From positions 23,578,001 through 23,642,000 of the forward strand of contig CANTUV010000024.1 of assembly GCA_947685225.1 (NCBI GenBank): a DNA stretch of 64,000 nucleotides, read 5' to 3'. Below, piece after piece: positions 43,046 to 52,933 of the stretch; position 1 is the first letter of the stretch, and each line of letters opens with the position of its first letter. The stretch is from Garcia nutans (lineage: Eukaryota; Streptophyta; Magnoliopsida; Malpighiales; Euphorbiaceae). Under the pieces are notes generated by a model. It saw only the letters and a program-made list of their open reading frames with translations. It was not told the DNA's origin and made no database searches. The position numbers were made by a program, and so were the translations under genes.

Positions 43046-46000
43046 ATGGCATCTCATTCGCGACAATCTGTTGAGGGTAGTGCCGAGAGTATTGCTCCTG
43101 CTGAGGGAGCTAGGGTTGATAGTGTTGAGGAGGCACCTGCTTCGGTGTCGGGTAGACCAGCTGGGGAGGAGGTTCCGCCAGCCTGGTTTAGGCCTATGTT
43201 GGAAGCTATGAGACAAGCACCTGTGCAACCACAGCCACCGCCACCACCCCCTCAGCCTTCAGTACCAGTAAGGCACTATGATAAGCTAAGGAAATATGGA
43301 GCAGAGGATTTCTTTGGTACAGTTGATCCGGCTGTAGCAGAACAGTGGCTTGATAGAGTTCAGAGGGTATTTGTGCAGTTGCAAGCCACTTCAGAGGAGA
43401 AGTTTGACTATGCAAGATCTTTGCTACAGAAGGATGCCTACGACTGGTGGAAGACAGTGCCCCATTCTATGGATGATCCACCAACCTTGTCTTATGCGGA
43501 TTTTCTGAGAGAATTTGAGTTGAAGTATACTCCTAGGGAGTATAAAGATGGGAAGAAAAGAGAGTTTCTAGATTTGAAGCAAGATCATCGGACCGTAACT
43601 GAGTATGAAGTTGAGTTTATTCGACTGAGTCAGTATGCTGGGGGTATCATTACTGATGAGATTGATAGATGTCGGCGATTTGAGGAGGGATTGAGGCCCT
43701 CGATCATGTGCTTAGTGGCTGGATCCAGATATCAGGATTTCTCACAGCTTGTGGCAGCAGCTCGAAGTGTAGAGCGAGCTCAAGTTATTGCAGCTGCTTC
43801 AGAGGAAGAGGTTAGGGTTAGAAGGCCCCAGTTCGAGGCAGGGTCTTCTTCTGCGAAGAGGGGTAGAGGAAGTTTTGTTCCTCGGAGTAGTAGGAGCCAG
43901 AGACCAGTGGGTAGGTCAGTGCAGTTCCAGAGGCAGAGATTTAGACCTGCAGCTTCAGTAGCGAGTGCTCCTACTCCTGGAGTTCAGAGATCCACCTTAC
44001 CTGTGTGTAACCAGTGTGGTGGAAGACATGGGGGCGTTTGTTGGAGGCATAGTAGATCAGGGGTATGCTTCAGGTGTGGATCACCTGACCACTTTGTGAG
44101 AGACTGTCCTGAGAGGCAGGATCAGATGCCAGTTGATTCTGCTGCTTCTCGAGCTAGTGTGAGGGGAGGCAGAGGAGGCAGAGGTGCCAGCCGGGGAGGT
44201 AGACCAGGATTCAGTTCTAGAAGAGGTGCTACATCCAGGGAGGGTAGACCAGAGGAGGTTGGATCTTCCCAGAGGATGTATGTTATGCAGAGACAGCCAG
44301 ATACATCGGCAGTCATAGCTGGTACTTTTTCTTTATTTAATACTCCAGTACTTGCTTTGATTGATCCGGGTTCCACACATTCATATATTAGTGCATCTAT
44401 TTTGCCTGTATCTGATTTGCATGCTGAGTCCCTAGGATTTGATGTGTTGGTAACAAATCCGTTAGGGCATAGTGTGGTTGTGAGTAAGGTGCATAGAGAT
44501 AGTGCAGTAGTGGTGCAGGGTGAGGAGTTCCTTGGGGATTTGATTGAGATGCCATTTAAGGAATATGACGTGATCTTAGGTATGGATTGGCTATCTCGAC
44601 ATGAAGCTGTGGTGGATTGTAAAAAGAAAATTGTTTCTTTGAGAACGGGTGATGGTAGAGAGGTGATAGTATCTAATGAGCAGGAACAGCTAGCCTCCTT
44701 ATTTGTTTCAGCTGTTGCAGCCAGGAGGTTGATTAGAAAGGGGTGTGAAGCCTATCTTGCTCATGTGGTGGATACTAGAGTGAAGGGTTCCCCTATTGAT
44801 AGCATTGCCACAGTTGCTGAGTTCCCGGATGTGTTTCCAGAGGAGTTGCCAGGGTTGCCTCCTGAGAGAGAGGTGGAGTTCGGTATTGAATTGTTGCCTG
44901 GTACCACTCCTATCTCTATTACTCCTTATAGAATGGCACCAGCAGAATTGAGGGAGTTGAAAGTGCAATTACAGGAGTTGTTGGACAAAGGATTCATTCG
45001 CCCCAGTGTTTCTCCTTGGGGAGCTCCTGTGCTATTTGTGAAGAAGAAAGATGGTACTATGAGGTTGTGTATCGATTATAGGCAATTGAACAAGGTGACT
45101 ATTAAAAATAAATATCCTTTGCCTAGAATCGATGATCTCTTTGATCAGTTGAAGGGAGCGTCAGTGTTCTCCAAAATTGATTTGAGATCTGGGTACCATC
45201 AGCTGAGGGTAAGAAGTGAAGATGTTCCTAAGACTGCTTTTCGGACCAGGTATGGGCATTATGAGTTTTTAGTTATGCCTTTTGGTCTAACGAATGCACC
45301 TGCAGCTTTTATGGATTTGATGAATAGGGTGTTTAGGCCCTATTTGGATCAGTTTGTAGTGGTCTTCATTGATGATATACTGGTGTATTCGCGGAATGAA
45401 GAGGAGCATGATATGCATCTGCGGATTGTGTTGCAGATTTTGAGAGAGAATCAGTTATTTGCCAAATTGTCGAAGTGTGAGTTCTGGTTGGATCAAGTTG
45501 CTTTTCTCGGACATATTGTTTCTGCAGAAGGCATCAGAGTTGATCCGAGCAAAGTTGAAGCCATTTTAAATTGGAGTCCACCCAAGTCTGTGACAGAGAT
45601 TAGAAGTTTTCTGGGTTTGGCAGGCTATTACCGACGGTTTGTGAAAGGGTTTTCTTTGATAGCTACTCCACTCACCAGATTACTTCGAAAGGGAGTGAGA
45701 TTTGTGTGGACAGATCAGTGTCAGGCTAGTTTTGAGCAGTTGAGAGAGTTGTTGACTCAAGCGCCTGTTCTTACTTTACCTGTTGAAGGCAAACCATATG
45801 TGATCTACAGTGATGCTTCACATAGAGGTTTGGGGTGTGTATTGATGCAGGAAGGGAAAGTTATAGCTTATGCATCTCGACAGTTGAAACCGCATGAGCT
45901 TAACTATCCGACCCATGATTTAGAATTGGCTGCCATTGTGTTTGCATTAAAGATTTGGCGCCACTATCTGTTTGGGGAGAAATGTTTCATCTACACTGAT

Positions 46001-47695
46001 CACAAGAGTTTGAAGTATTTGGGTGTCCAGAAAGAACTCAATCTTCGTCAGAGGAGATGGTTAGAATTGATTAAAGACTACGACTGCTTGATTGACTATC
46101 ATCCAGGTAAAGCAAATGTTGTTGCTGATGCCTTGAGTCGGAAGTCTTTAGCTGGTTTAACTGTTTACTCGCTCTCGTTGCTTGTTGAGTTGAGAGCATT
46201 GCATGCCAGTTTTGTACCTTGTGTTGATGGTGCATTATTGGCACAGTTGCAATTAAAGCCGATTTTGTTAGATCAGATCAAAGAAGCTCAGTTGGCCGAT
46301 AAGAAGATTCAGAAGATTTTTTCAGATTGCAAGAATGGGAAGACTAGAGATTTTGTTGTGAAAGATGATGGGAGTCTCTGGTTTAAGAACCGATTGTGTG
46401 TACCCGATGATGCTGATTTGAAAAGAGTCATTTTAGAAGAAGCTCATCAGTCAATGTTTGCTATGCATCCGGGTAATACGAAGATGTATCATGATTTGAG
46501 ACAGCATTATTGGTGGATTGGTTTGAAGAGAGACATTGCTGAGTTTGTATCGAAATGTCTCACTTGTCAGAAGGTTAAAGCAGAGCATCAAGTTCCAACC
46601 GGGTTGCTTCAACCATTGTCAGTGCCAGAATGGAAGTGGGAAAGAGTGACAATGGATTTTGTGTCTGGTTTGCCATTGACACAAAAGAAGCATGATGCTA
46701 TATGGGTGATTGTGGATAGATTGACTAAAACAGCTCATTTCCTTCCGGTTCGAATGGATTACTCTTTGGAGAGATTGGCTGAGCTGTATATCCATGAGAT
46801 TGTGAAACTACATGGTGTTCCAACTTCTTTAGTGTCTGATCGAGATCCCAGGTTTACTTCCAGATTTTGGAAGAGTTTGCATAGTGCTTTAGGTTCTCGA
46901 CTGCACTTCAGCACTGCTTTTCATCCACAGACGGATGGACAGTCAGAGAGGGTGATACAGATTATTGAGGACATGTTGAGAAGCTGTGTCATCGATTTCT
47001 CTGGAAGTTGGGATAGGTTTTTACCTCTTGTGGAGTTTGCTTACAACAACAGTCACCAATCCAGCATTGGTATGGCACCGTTTGAAGCATTGTATGGCAG
47101 ACGGTGTAGGACACCTCTTTGTTGGAATGAGCTTGGAGATAATAAGTTGGTTGGTCCTGATTTGATTCAAGAAACTGAAGATAAAGTAAAGTTGATTCGA
47201 GGCAGGTTAAAAGCAGCTTCAGACCGACAGAAGTCTTATGCAGATCTAAAAAGGAGAGATATAGAGTTTGATGTTGGAGATAAGGTATTTCTGAAAGTGT
47301 CTCCTTGGAAGAAAATTTTGAGGTTCGGTCGGAAAGGAAAATTGAGTCCTCGTTTCATTGGGCCGTATGAAGTGTTAGAAAGAGTTGGGCCAGTGGCGTA
47401 TCGACTTGCTTTGCCACCTGAGTTGGATCGTATTCATAATGTATTCCATGTTTCTATGTTGAGGAGATATAGGTCGGATCCATCTCATGTGTTGCCATTT
47501 GAGTCTATTGAAGTGAGCCCAGATTTGACATTTGAAGAGGAACCAGTTGCTATCTTGGCACGAGAAGTGAAAGAGTTAAGGAACAAGAGAGTGCCATTGG
47601 TGAAGATTCTTTGGAAGAATCATGCAAAAGAAGAAGCGACTTGGGAAAGTGAGCATACCATGCGAGAGCAGTATCCGCAATTGTTTCAGCTTTGA
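43046..47695 (+). CDS. Tekay-A gag-pol polyprotein (gag, protease, RT, RNase H, integrase, chromodomain)
   Basis: 1549 aa in one frame from the first ATG after the primer site. Gag: capsid about 70-250 (KYGAEDFFGTVDPAVAEQWL), zinc knuckle CFRCGSPDHFVRDC at 341-354. Protease: LIDPGSTHSYIS at about 438, where the family usually has D-S-G. RT about 600-820, with FIDDILVYS (Asp 776 and 777). RNase H: YSDASHRG (Asp 923) and TDHKSLKYL (985). Integrase: HHCC zinc region about 1130-1175, catalytic Asp 1204 (TMDFVSG), Asp 1265 (VSDRDPRF) and Glu 1301 (GQSERVI), the D-D-35-E spacing. A chromodomain ends the protein (about 1497-1546, LVKILWKNHAKEEATWE), which in chromoviruses directs integration to particular chromatin. 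All catalytic residues are present. Gag and pol share a frame, as usual for Tekay. Confidence 0.97.
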   Translation: MASHSRQSVEGSAESIAPAEGARVDSVEEAPASVSGRPAGEEVPPAWFRPMLEAMRQAPVQPQPPPPPPQPSVPVRHYDKLRKYGAEDFFGTVDPAVAEQWLDRVQRVFVQLQATSEEKFDYARSLLQKDAYDWWKTVPHSMDDPPTLSYADFLREFELKYTPREYKDGKKREFLDLKQDHRTVTEYEVEFIRLSQYAGGIITDEIDRCRRFEEGLRPSIMCLVAGSRYQDFSQLVAAARSVERAQVIAAASEEEVRVRRPQFEAGSSSAKRGRGSFVPRSSRSQRPVGRSVQFQRQRFRPAASVASAPTPGVQRSTLPVCNQCGGRHGGVCWRHSRSGVCFRCGSPDHFVRDCPERQDQMPVDSAASRASVRGGRGGRGASRGGRPGFSSRRGATSREGRPEEVGSSQRMYVMQRQPDTSAVIAGTFSLFNTPVLALIDPGSTHSYISASILPVSDLHAESLGFDVLVTNPLGHSVVVSKVHRDSAVVVQGEEFLGDLIEMPFKEYDVILGMDWLSRHEAVVDCKKKIVSLRTGDGREVIVSNEQEQLASLFVSAVAARRLIRKGCEAYLAHVVDTRVKGSPIDSIATVAEFPDVFPEELPGLPPEREVEFGIELLPGTTPISITPYRMAPAELRELKVQLQELLDKGFIRPSVSPWGAPVLFVKKKDGTMRLCIDYRQLNKVTIKNKYPLPRIDDLFDQLKGASVFSKIDLRSGYHQLRVRSEDVPKTAFRTRYGHYEFLVMPFGLTNAPAAFMDLMNRVFRPYLDQFVVVFIDDILVYSRNEEEHDMHLRIVLQILRENQLFAKLSKCEFWLDQVAFLGHIVSAEGIRVDPSKVEAILNWSPPKSVTEIRSFLGLAGYYRRFVKGFSLIATPLTRLLRKGVRFVWTDQCQASFEQLRELLTQAPVLTLPVEGKPYVIYSDASHRGLGCVLMQEGKVIAYASRQLKPHELNYPTHDLELAAIVFALKIWRHYLFGEKCFIYTDHKSLKYLGVQKELNLRQRRWLELIKDYDCLIDYHPGKANVVADALSRKSLAGLTVYSLSLLVELRALHASFVPCVDGALLAQLQLKPILLDQIKEAQLADKKIQKIFSDCKNGKTRDFVVKDDGSLWFKNRLCVPDDADLKRVILEEAHQSMFAMHPGNTKMYHDLRQHYWWIGLKRDIAEFVSKCLTCQKVKAEHQVPTGLLQPLSVPEWKWERVTMDFVSGLPLTQKKHDAIWVIVDRLTKTAHFLPVRMDYSLERLAELYIHEIVKLHGVPTSLVSDRDPRFTSRFWKSLHSALGSRLHFSTAFHPQTDGQSERVIQIIEDMLRSCVIDFSGSWDRFLPLVEFAYNNSHQSSIGMAPFEALYGRRCRTPLCWNELGDNKLVGPDLIQETEDKVKLIRGRLKAASDRQKSYADLKRRDIEFDVGDKVFLKVSPWKKILRFGRKGKLSPRFIGPYEVLERVGPVAYRLALPPELDRIHNVFHVSMLRRYRSDPSHVLPFESIEVSPDLTFEEEPVAILAREVKELRNKRVPLVKILWKNHAKEEATWESEHTMREQYPQLFQL

Positions 47696-47703
47696 TATCA
47701 GGT

Positions 47704-47721
47704 AATTTCGAGGACGAAATT
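47704..47721 (+). other. Small hairpin before the Tekay-A polypurine tract
   Basis: AATTTCG, loop AGGA, CGAAATT: a perfect 7 bp stem, identical in Tekay-B just before 57618. Confidence 0.7.
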
Positions 47722-47729
47722 TTCTTTTT

Positions 47730-47742
47730 AGAGGGGGAGAAT
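47730..47742 (+). other. Tekay-A polypurine tract
   Basis: AGAGGGGGAGAAT directly before the 3' LTR; same string at 57618-57630 in Tekay-B. Confidence 0.92.
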
Positions 47743-50445
47743 TGTAATATCCTCATTTATGCCCTAGAAGTTTTGAGTATGTTGTTGTTATTGTGGTTGT
47801 TGATATATATATTGGGAAGTGAATGTTTGTGCATATATGTGTTAAATTGTAAGAGAAAAGAAATGGGAAGAGAATGTATATGTATATGTGTTTTGGAGAA
47901 GAAATTTAGGGTTTAGAGACAAATGTATATGTTGTTTATATGATGATATAATTAACATATACATTGGTCAAATGAAGAGTCAAGGTGATGGTTAAGTGGA
48001 AGAAGATATTTTTGGTTGTTAATGAAATTACTATAAAGGGCTTATATGAGACAAAGAGTTAGTTATATGGTTAAGGGTGTTTTGGTAATTTTCCTTGTAA
48101 GATGCATGGTGGAGATTAAAAGAAGAAAAGGTGTTTGACTTGTGCATTTTCTTCTTTCTTTCTTGAAGTGGCCGGATTCTCCATAGACAAAGAGAGAAAG
48201 AGAGGTGATCTTGAGGTTTGAAGCATTTTGAAGAAAGAAACAAGGGTTTTGGTTAAAGATTTGTGGATTTCTTCATTTGAGGTAAGATCTTTTCTTTAAT
48301 TTCTTCAATTCTTTTGAAGTGGTGTGAGAAAGGAATTAGGGTTTGTTGGTTTGATGATGAGAAGTTGAGTTGGTGAAGGTGTTGGAAGTGATTGTGTTGA
48401 GTAAGAGTTGTGTTTAGTGAAATTGTTTCTGTTTTACAATTAGTAAAGGCTGTGATTTGTATGATTTTTAATTAATTATAGAAAAATGTTCTTGAAGTAA
48501 ATTTTTGATATGTTGTGCCTCTATGAGTCTAGAATGACTGAAAAATATGTTGATTCGATTTTGGAATGGTTATGAGTTTAGAAAAATTATTTTCATTAGA
48601 CCTGTTCCAGCAGGTACCTTAACTGGGACAGCTATATTTCGTGATTTTTAATAAAATGTAGAAAAATCATATTCAATTGAATTTTGGATATGTTGTTGCT
48701 TAGTGAGTCTAGTATTTGAGAAAAATAATTTGGAATCACATTGATTGAATTTGATTTATGGAATTCACAAAGTTCAGAACTGCTGCCAGGATGCAGGGCA
48801 ATTGGGGCAGTCTGGTTAGGTGAACTATTTGACCAAGATTTTGTGTTCAGTTTGATCTGAAATTTTAAAGGGATAATTTTAAGATACAAAACTAAATTCT
48901 GTAAAAAGTTTAGAATTTTTAGTCAAGTAGATTATTTTATACAATTTTTCAAAATAAGGATAAAATGGAGTTTAAAACCAGAATGTACTATTTATGGTTA
49001 GGGTTTTAATTCTTTGTTCTTCTTGCATTGCTTTGGTTCTCCAAAGGTAGGTTGGTCCTTAAACCTAACCCTAAACACTTTAAACACACTTGAATCAATG
49101 AATGTTATAATCAATTGTTCTTTGCCCTAATTGCATTGTTGAGATTGAACAATGTTATGTTGTGCATTGTGAATGGTAATGTGTTTCATGAGTAATGTGG
49201 AATGAAATGTTAATATTTATGAATGATGCTATGTGAGATATAATGTGATCATGGATGAGATATATATATATATATACTTGAATAATGAGATGTTATATTG
49301 TGAAATGAAATGTGAAGCCATTGTTATTGGCTAAGATGATGTAATTGAAAGAAAGAAGGCATGTTTGCCTAAATGTGATGAGAATTGAGAATGGAAATGA
49401 ATTGTTTGTTTAATATGTTATTCAGTTTCAGAGTTCTGGATTTGGGTGGCATGCCTAAGAAATGATAAAAGGTAACAGTCTTGCCGGGTTGAGGATCTCC
49501 TCATATGTGTTGAGTTGATGATCCAAGAGACTGGGTCTGTTACACTATGAGATATATGATTTGTAACAGTCTTGCCGGGTTGAGGATCTCCTCATATGTG
49601 TTGAGTTGATGATCCAAGAGACTGGGTCTGTTACACTATCCATGGATAGAGATACATGTATATACATTGCCTACGGGCGTGATTATTGTGACTATGAACC
49701 AAAGCAGTAACTCTGAACTCTGAATATCATATTAAATACTTGTTGGGCCCATAGGTGTCAGGGTTATATGAATGTCCTAAATAATGTTATGAGTTAATGA
49801 AATGAGATGTTGGTTATTGAGTATGATTGATTAATGTTGAATGTGGCATTGCATTACATTAAAGCATACCATTAGCATGTTTTATCTTACTAAGCCGTTG
49901 GCTTAGCGCGAATGTGATTCTTCGCGCAGGTGACAAGGAAGAACCAGAGAGTTCCTCTAGGCCGAGTCGAGCCTAGATTTTGAAGATTGAATAGTGGGCT
50001 TTAAGATCGAAGACTGACTGCCAAACATGTATAAATTTTATGTGTTGTAAAACTTGAGTTTTGATGTATATGAATTTGTAAATATTGTTACTTTCCGTTA
50101 CATAGTGAACAAAGATTTTATCTGCTGTATTTCATAATAAACCTTTACTTTATTTTGTACTAGAAGTGTAAATCCTTTTTGCAGGTTGTAGTTGAGGTTA
50201 TAAGGGGGATTTATTGGAAGTGTACTGAGAATGATTTTGTTTGCATTGGTTTGTGTAAAAATGTTTTCAAAAATTAGAAAAAAACCAGTTTTGTCGACAC
50301 TTGGGATTGAATTTTTAGGCAAAACTATGGCAAAATTTCTATAAAAATCGGAACAAAAATTTGACTAAGTAAAAGTGGTAGCAACATTAGGATAGGGTGG
50401 CGCCTCTACTCAGCTTACACACGTAGGTCGGGAAGGGGTGTTACA
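47743..50445 (+). repeat. Tekay-A 3' LTR (2703 bp)
   Basis: Same length and, in all parts compared, same sequence as 40176-42878. Followed by the right target duplication CTTGA. Confidence 0.96.
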
Positions 50446-50450
50446 CTTGA

Positions 50451-52767
50451 TGAGTTGAGTTCAAAATTGAAGGAAGTTTAAGTGTTCAAGTGTTGATTCA
50501 AGAAGTTTTAACTAAGGTAAGATCTTTCCTTTGATTTCTTTCCTACTTTTGAAGTGGTATGGGAAGTTAATTAGGGTTTGATGATTTGATGATGAGATGT
50601 GTTTATAATTTATTCTCAAGTGTTGAAATGGAATTAAAGATAAGAAGCTAGGTTGGTGTTGGTGTTGGTGATGGAAGAGTAAGAGTGTGTTTAGTGAATT
50701 CTTTTTCTGTTTTACAATTAGTAAAGGCTGTGACTTGTATGATTTTTAATTAATTATAGAAAAATGTTCTTAAAGTGAATTTTTGATATGTTGTGCCTCT
50801 ATGAGTCTAGAATGACTGAAAAATATGTTGATTCGATTTTGGATAGGTTATGAGTTTAGAAAGATTATATTTATTAGACCTGTTCCAGCAGGTACCTCAA
50901 CTGAGACAGCTCTATTTCGGGATTTTTAATAAAATGTAGAAAAATCATATTCAATTGAATTTTGGATATGTTGTTTCTTAGTGAGTCTAGTATTTGAGAA
51001 AAATAATTTGGAACCACGTTGATTGAAATTGATTTATGAAATTCACAAAGTTCAGAACTGCTGCCAGGATGCAGGGCAATTGGGGCAGTCTGGTTAGGTG
51101 AACTATTTGACCAAGATTTTGTGTTCAGTTTGATCTGAAATTTTAAAGGAATGATTTTAAGATACAAAACTAAATTCTGTAAAAAATTTAGAATTTTTAG
51201 TCAAGTAGATTATTTTATACAATTTTTCAAAATAAGGATAAAATGGAGTCTAAAACCAGAATGTACTATTCATATGGTCATTTTGCTAATACTCCTTTTG
51301 GATTAGATTGTGAAGAGGTTGAATTGCCCTAACCGTGTCCTTCAAGTGGCTGACCGTGTCCCTCAATTGTGTAGGTTAGGGTTTTAATTCTTTGTTGTTC
51401 TTGCATTGTTGAGATTGAACAATGTTATGTTATGCATTGTGAATGGTAATGTGTTTCATGAGTAATGTGGAATGAAATGTTGATATTTATGAATGATGCT
51501 ATGTGAGATATAATGTGATCATGGATGAGATAAATATATACTTGAATAATGAAATGTTATATTGTGAAATGAAATGTGAAGCCATTGTTATTGGCTAAGG
51601 TGATTCAATGGAGATAAATGAGGCATGTTTGCCTAAATGATAATGAGAATTGAGAATGAATTGTGTGGCTAATGTGTTATTCCATTTTCAGAGTTTGTTG
51701 TTGGTGGCATGCCTAATAAGTGTAACAATCTCTTGAAGTTAGGTTGGATTGAATCCTTGAAGCCTAATTGAGATGTTACCACCCTTGAAGCTAGGTTGGA
51801 CTTAGTCCTTGAAGCCTAGTTGGGTATATGATATCGATAAATGTGATAACAAAACCAAAACATTAACTCTGAAAATTGAATGGCATATTAGTATGTCTTG
51901 GGCCCATGCTTGTCTTTGTTTAGTGTTGATTATGAATGGTTAAATGAATATTAATGAAGTATATGAAAAGATATTGAAATGTGATATGTAAAGTGAAAGT
52001 ATGTTGTTAGTTTTGCATATATGATGTTACATGTATATTATGGATTGAGAAATGACATTGCATTGCACTAAGTCATATCATTTGCATGATTATCTTACTA
52101 AGCCGTTGGCTTAGCGCGATAGTGTTTAATCGCGCAGGTAATAGAGTTGATAGAGTTGAACCCGAGAGTTCATCAAGACCAAGTGTGAGTAGACCTTGAA
52201 GAATTCATTTTGGGAGCTTAAAGATCCGAGCAAACTTGCCAATCATGTATAATTCTTTATATTTTTGTAAAGAAATGTTTAATATGTAAATATGTAAATA
52301 TTTTATAACTTCCGCTGTGTAATATTTTAATGTATAATGAATAGGGTATGGTATCAAGTTTTAAAGTGTTTTGAATGTTAAGAGAACCGTAGCATCCCTA
52401 TGTTTGGTGCACTTATGCTACATTGTGGTGTTGTAGTGTGCTTGTACCAGGTGTGGGGGTGTTACAATAAACCTTTACTTTATTTTGTACTAGAAGTGTA
52501 AATCTTATTTGCAGGTTGTAGTTGAGGTTATAAGGGGGATTTATTGGGAGTGTATTGAGAATGATTTTGTTTGCATTGGTTTGTGTAAAATGTTTTAAAA
52601 AAAAAACTAGTTTTGTCGACACTTGGGACTCAATTTTTAGGCAAAACTATGGCAAAATTTCTATTAAAATTGGAACTAAAATTTGACTAAGTAAAATTGG
52701 TAGCAACATTAGGTTAGTGTGGCGCCTCTACTCAGCTTACACATGTAGGTCGGGAAGGGGTGTTACA
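50451..52767 (+). repeat. Tekay-B 5' LTR, right part
   Basis: Aligns with 58035-60356. It contains an internal GGGGGTGTTACA at 52455-52466 that copies the LTR terminus, CCGTGTCC motifs at 51333-51361, and the paired hairpins at 52098-52135. Confidence 0.95.
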
Positions 52768-52774
52768 ATTGTTT

Positions 52775-52791
52775 TGGTATCAGAGCCTAGG
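52775..52791 (+). other. Tekay-B primer binding site, tRNA-iMet
   Basis: TGGTATCAGAGCCTAGG, eight bases after the LTR. Confidence 0.92.
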
Positions 52792-52933
52792 TTTGAGATT
52801 CTCAACCTAGGTAAAATGTAATAAAAAGACTATTTTGAACTTTAAAAGTGGTTTTTGAATAATATACATGTTTGGGATTGGCAACCTCTGATCTTTAATA
52901 AGTTGTATTCTGCTGTGTTTGCAGACATAGGTT

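Larger units (their letters stand above)
40176..50445 (+). mobile_element. Tekay-A: complete, apparently intact Tekay/Del chromovirus
   Basis: A 10,270 bp element with perfect target duplication CTTGA (40171-40175, 50446-50450), identical-length LTRs, tRNA-iMet primer site, polypurine tract and one uninterrupted gag-pol frame. It is inserted in the same orientation into the 5' LTR of the related Tekay-B. Confidence 0.97.
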
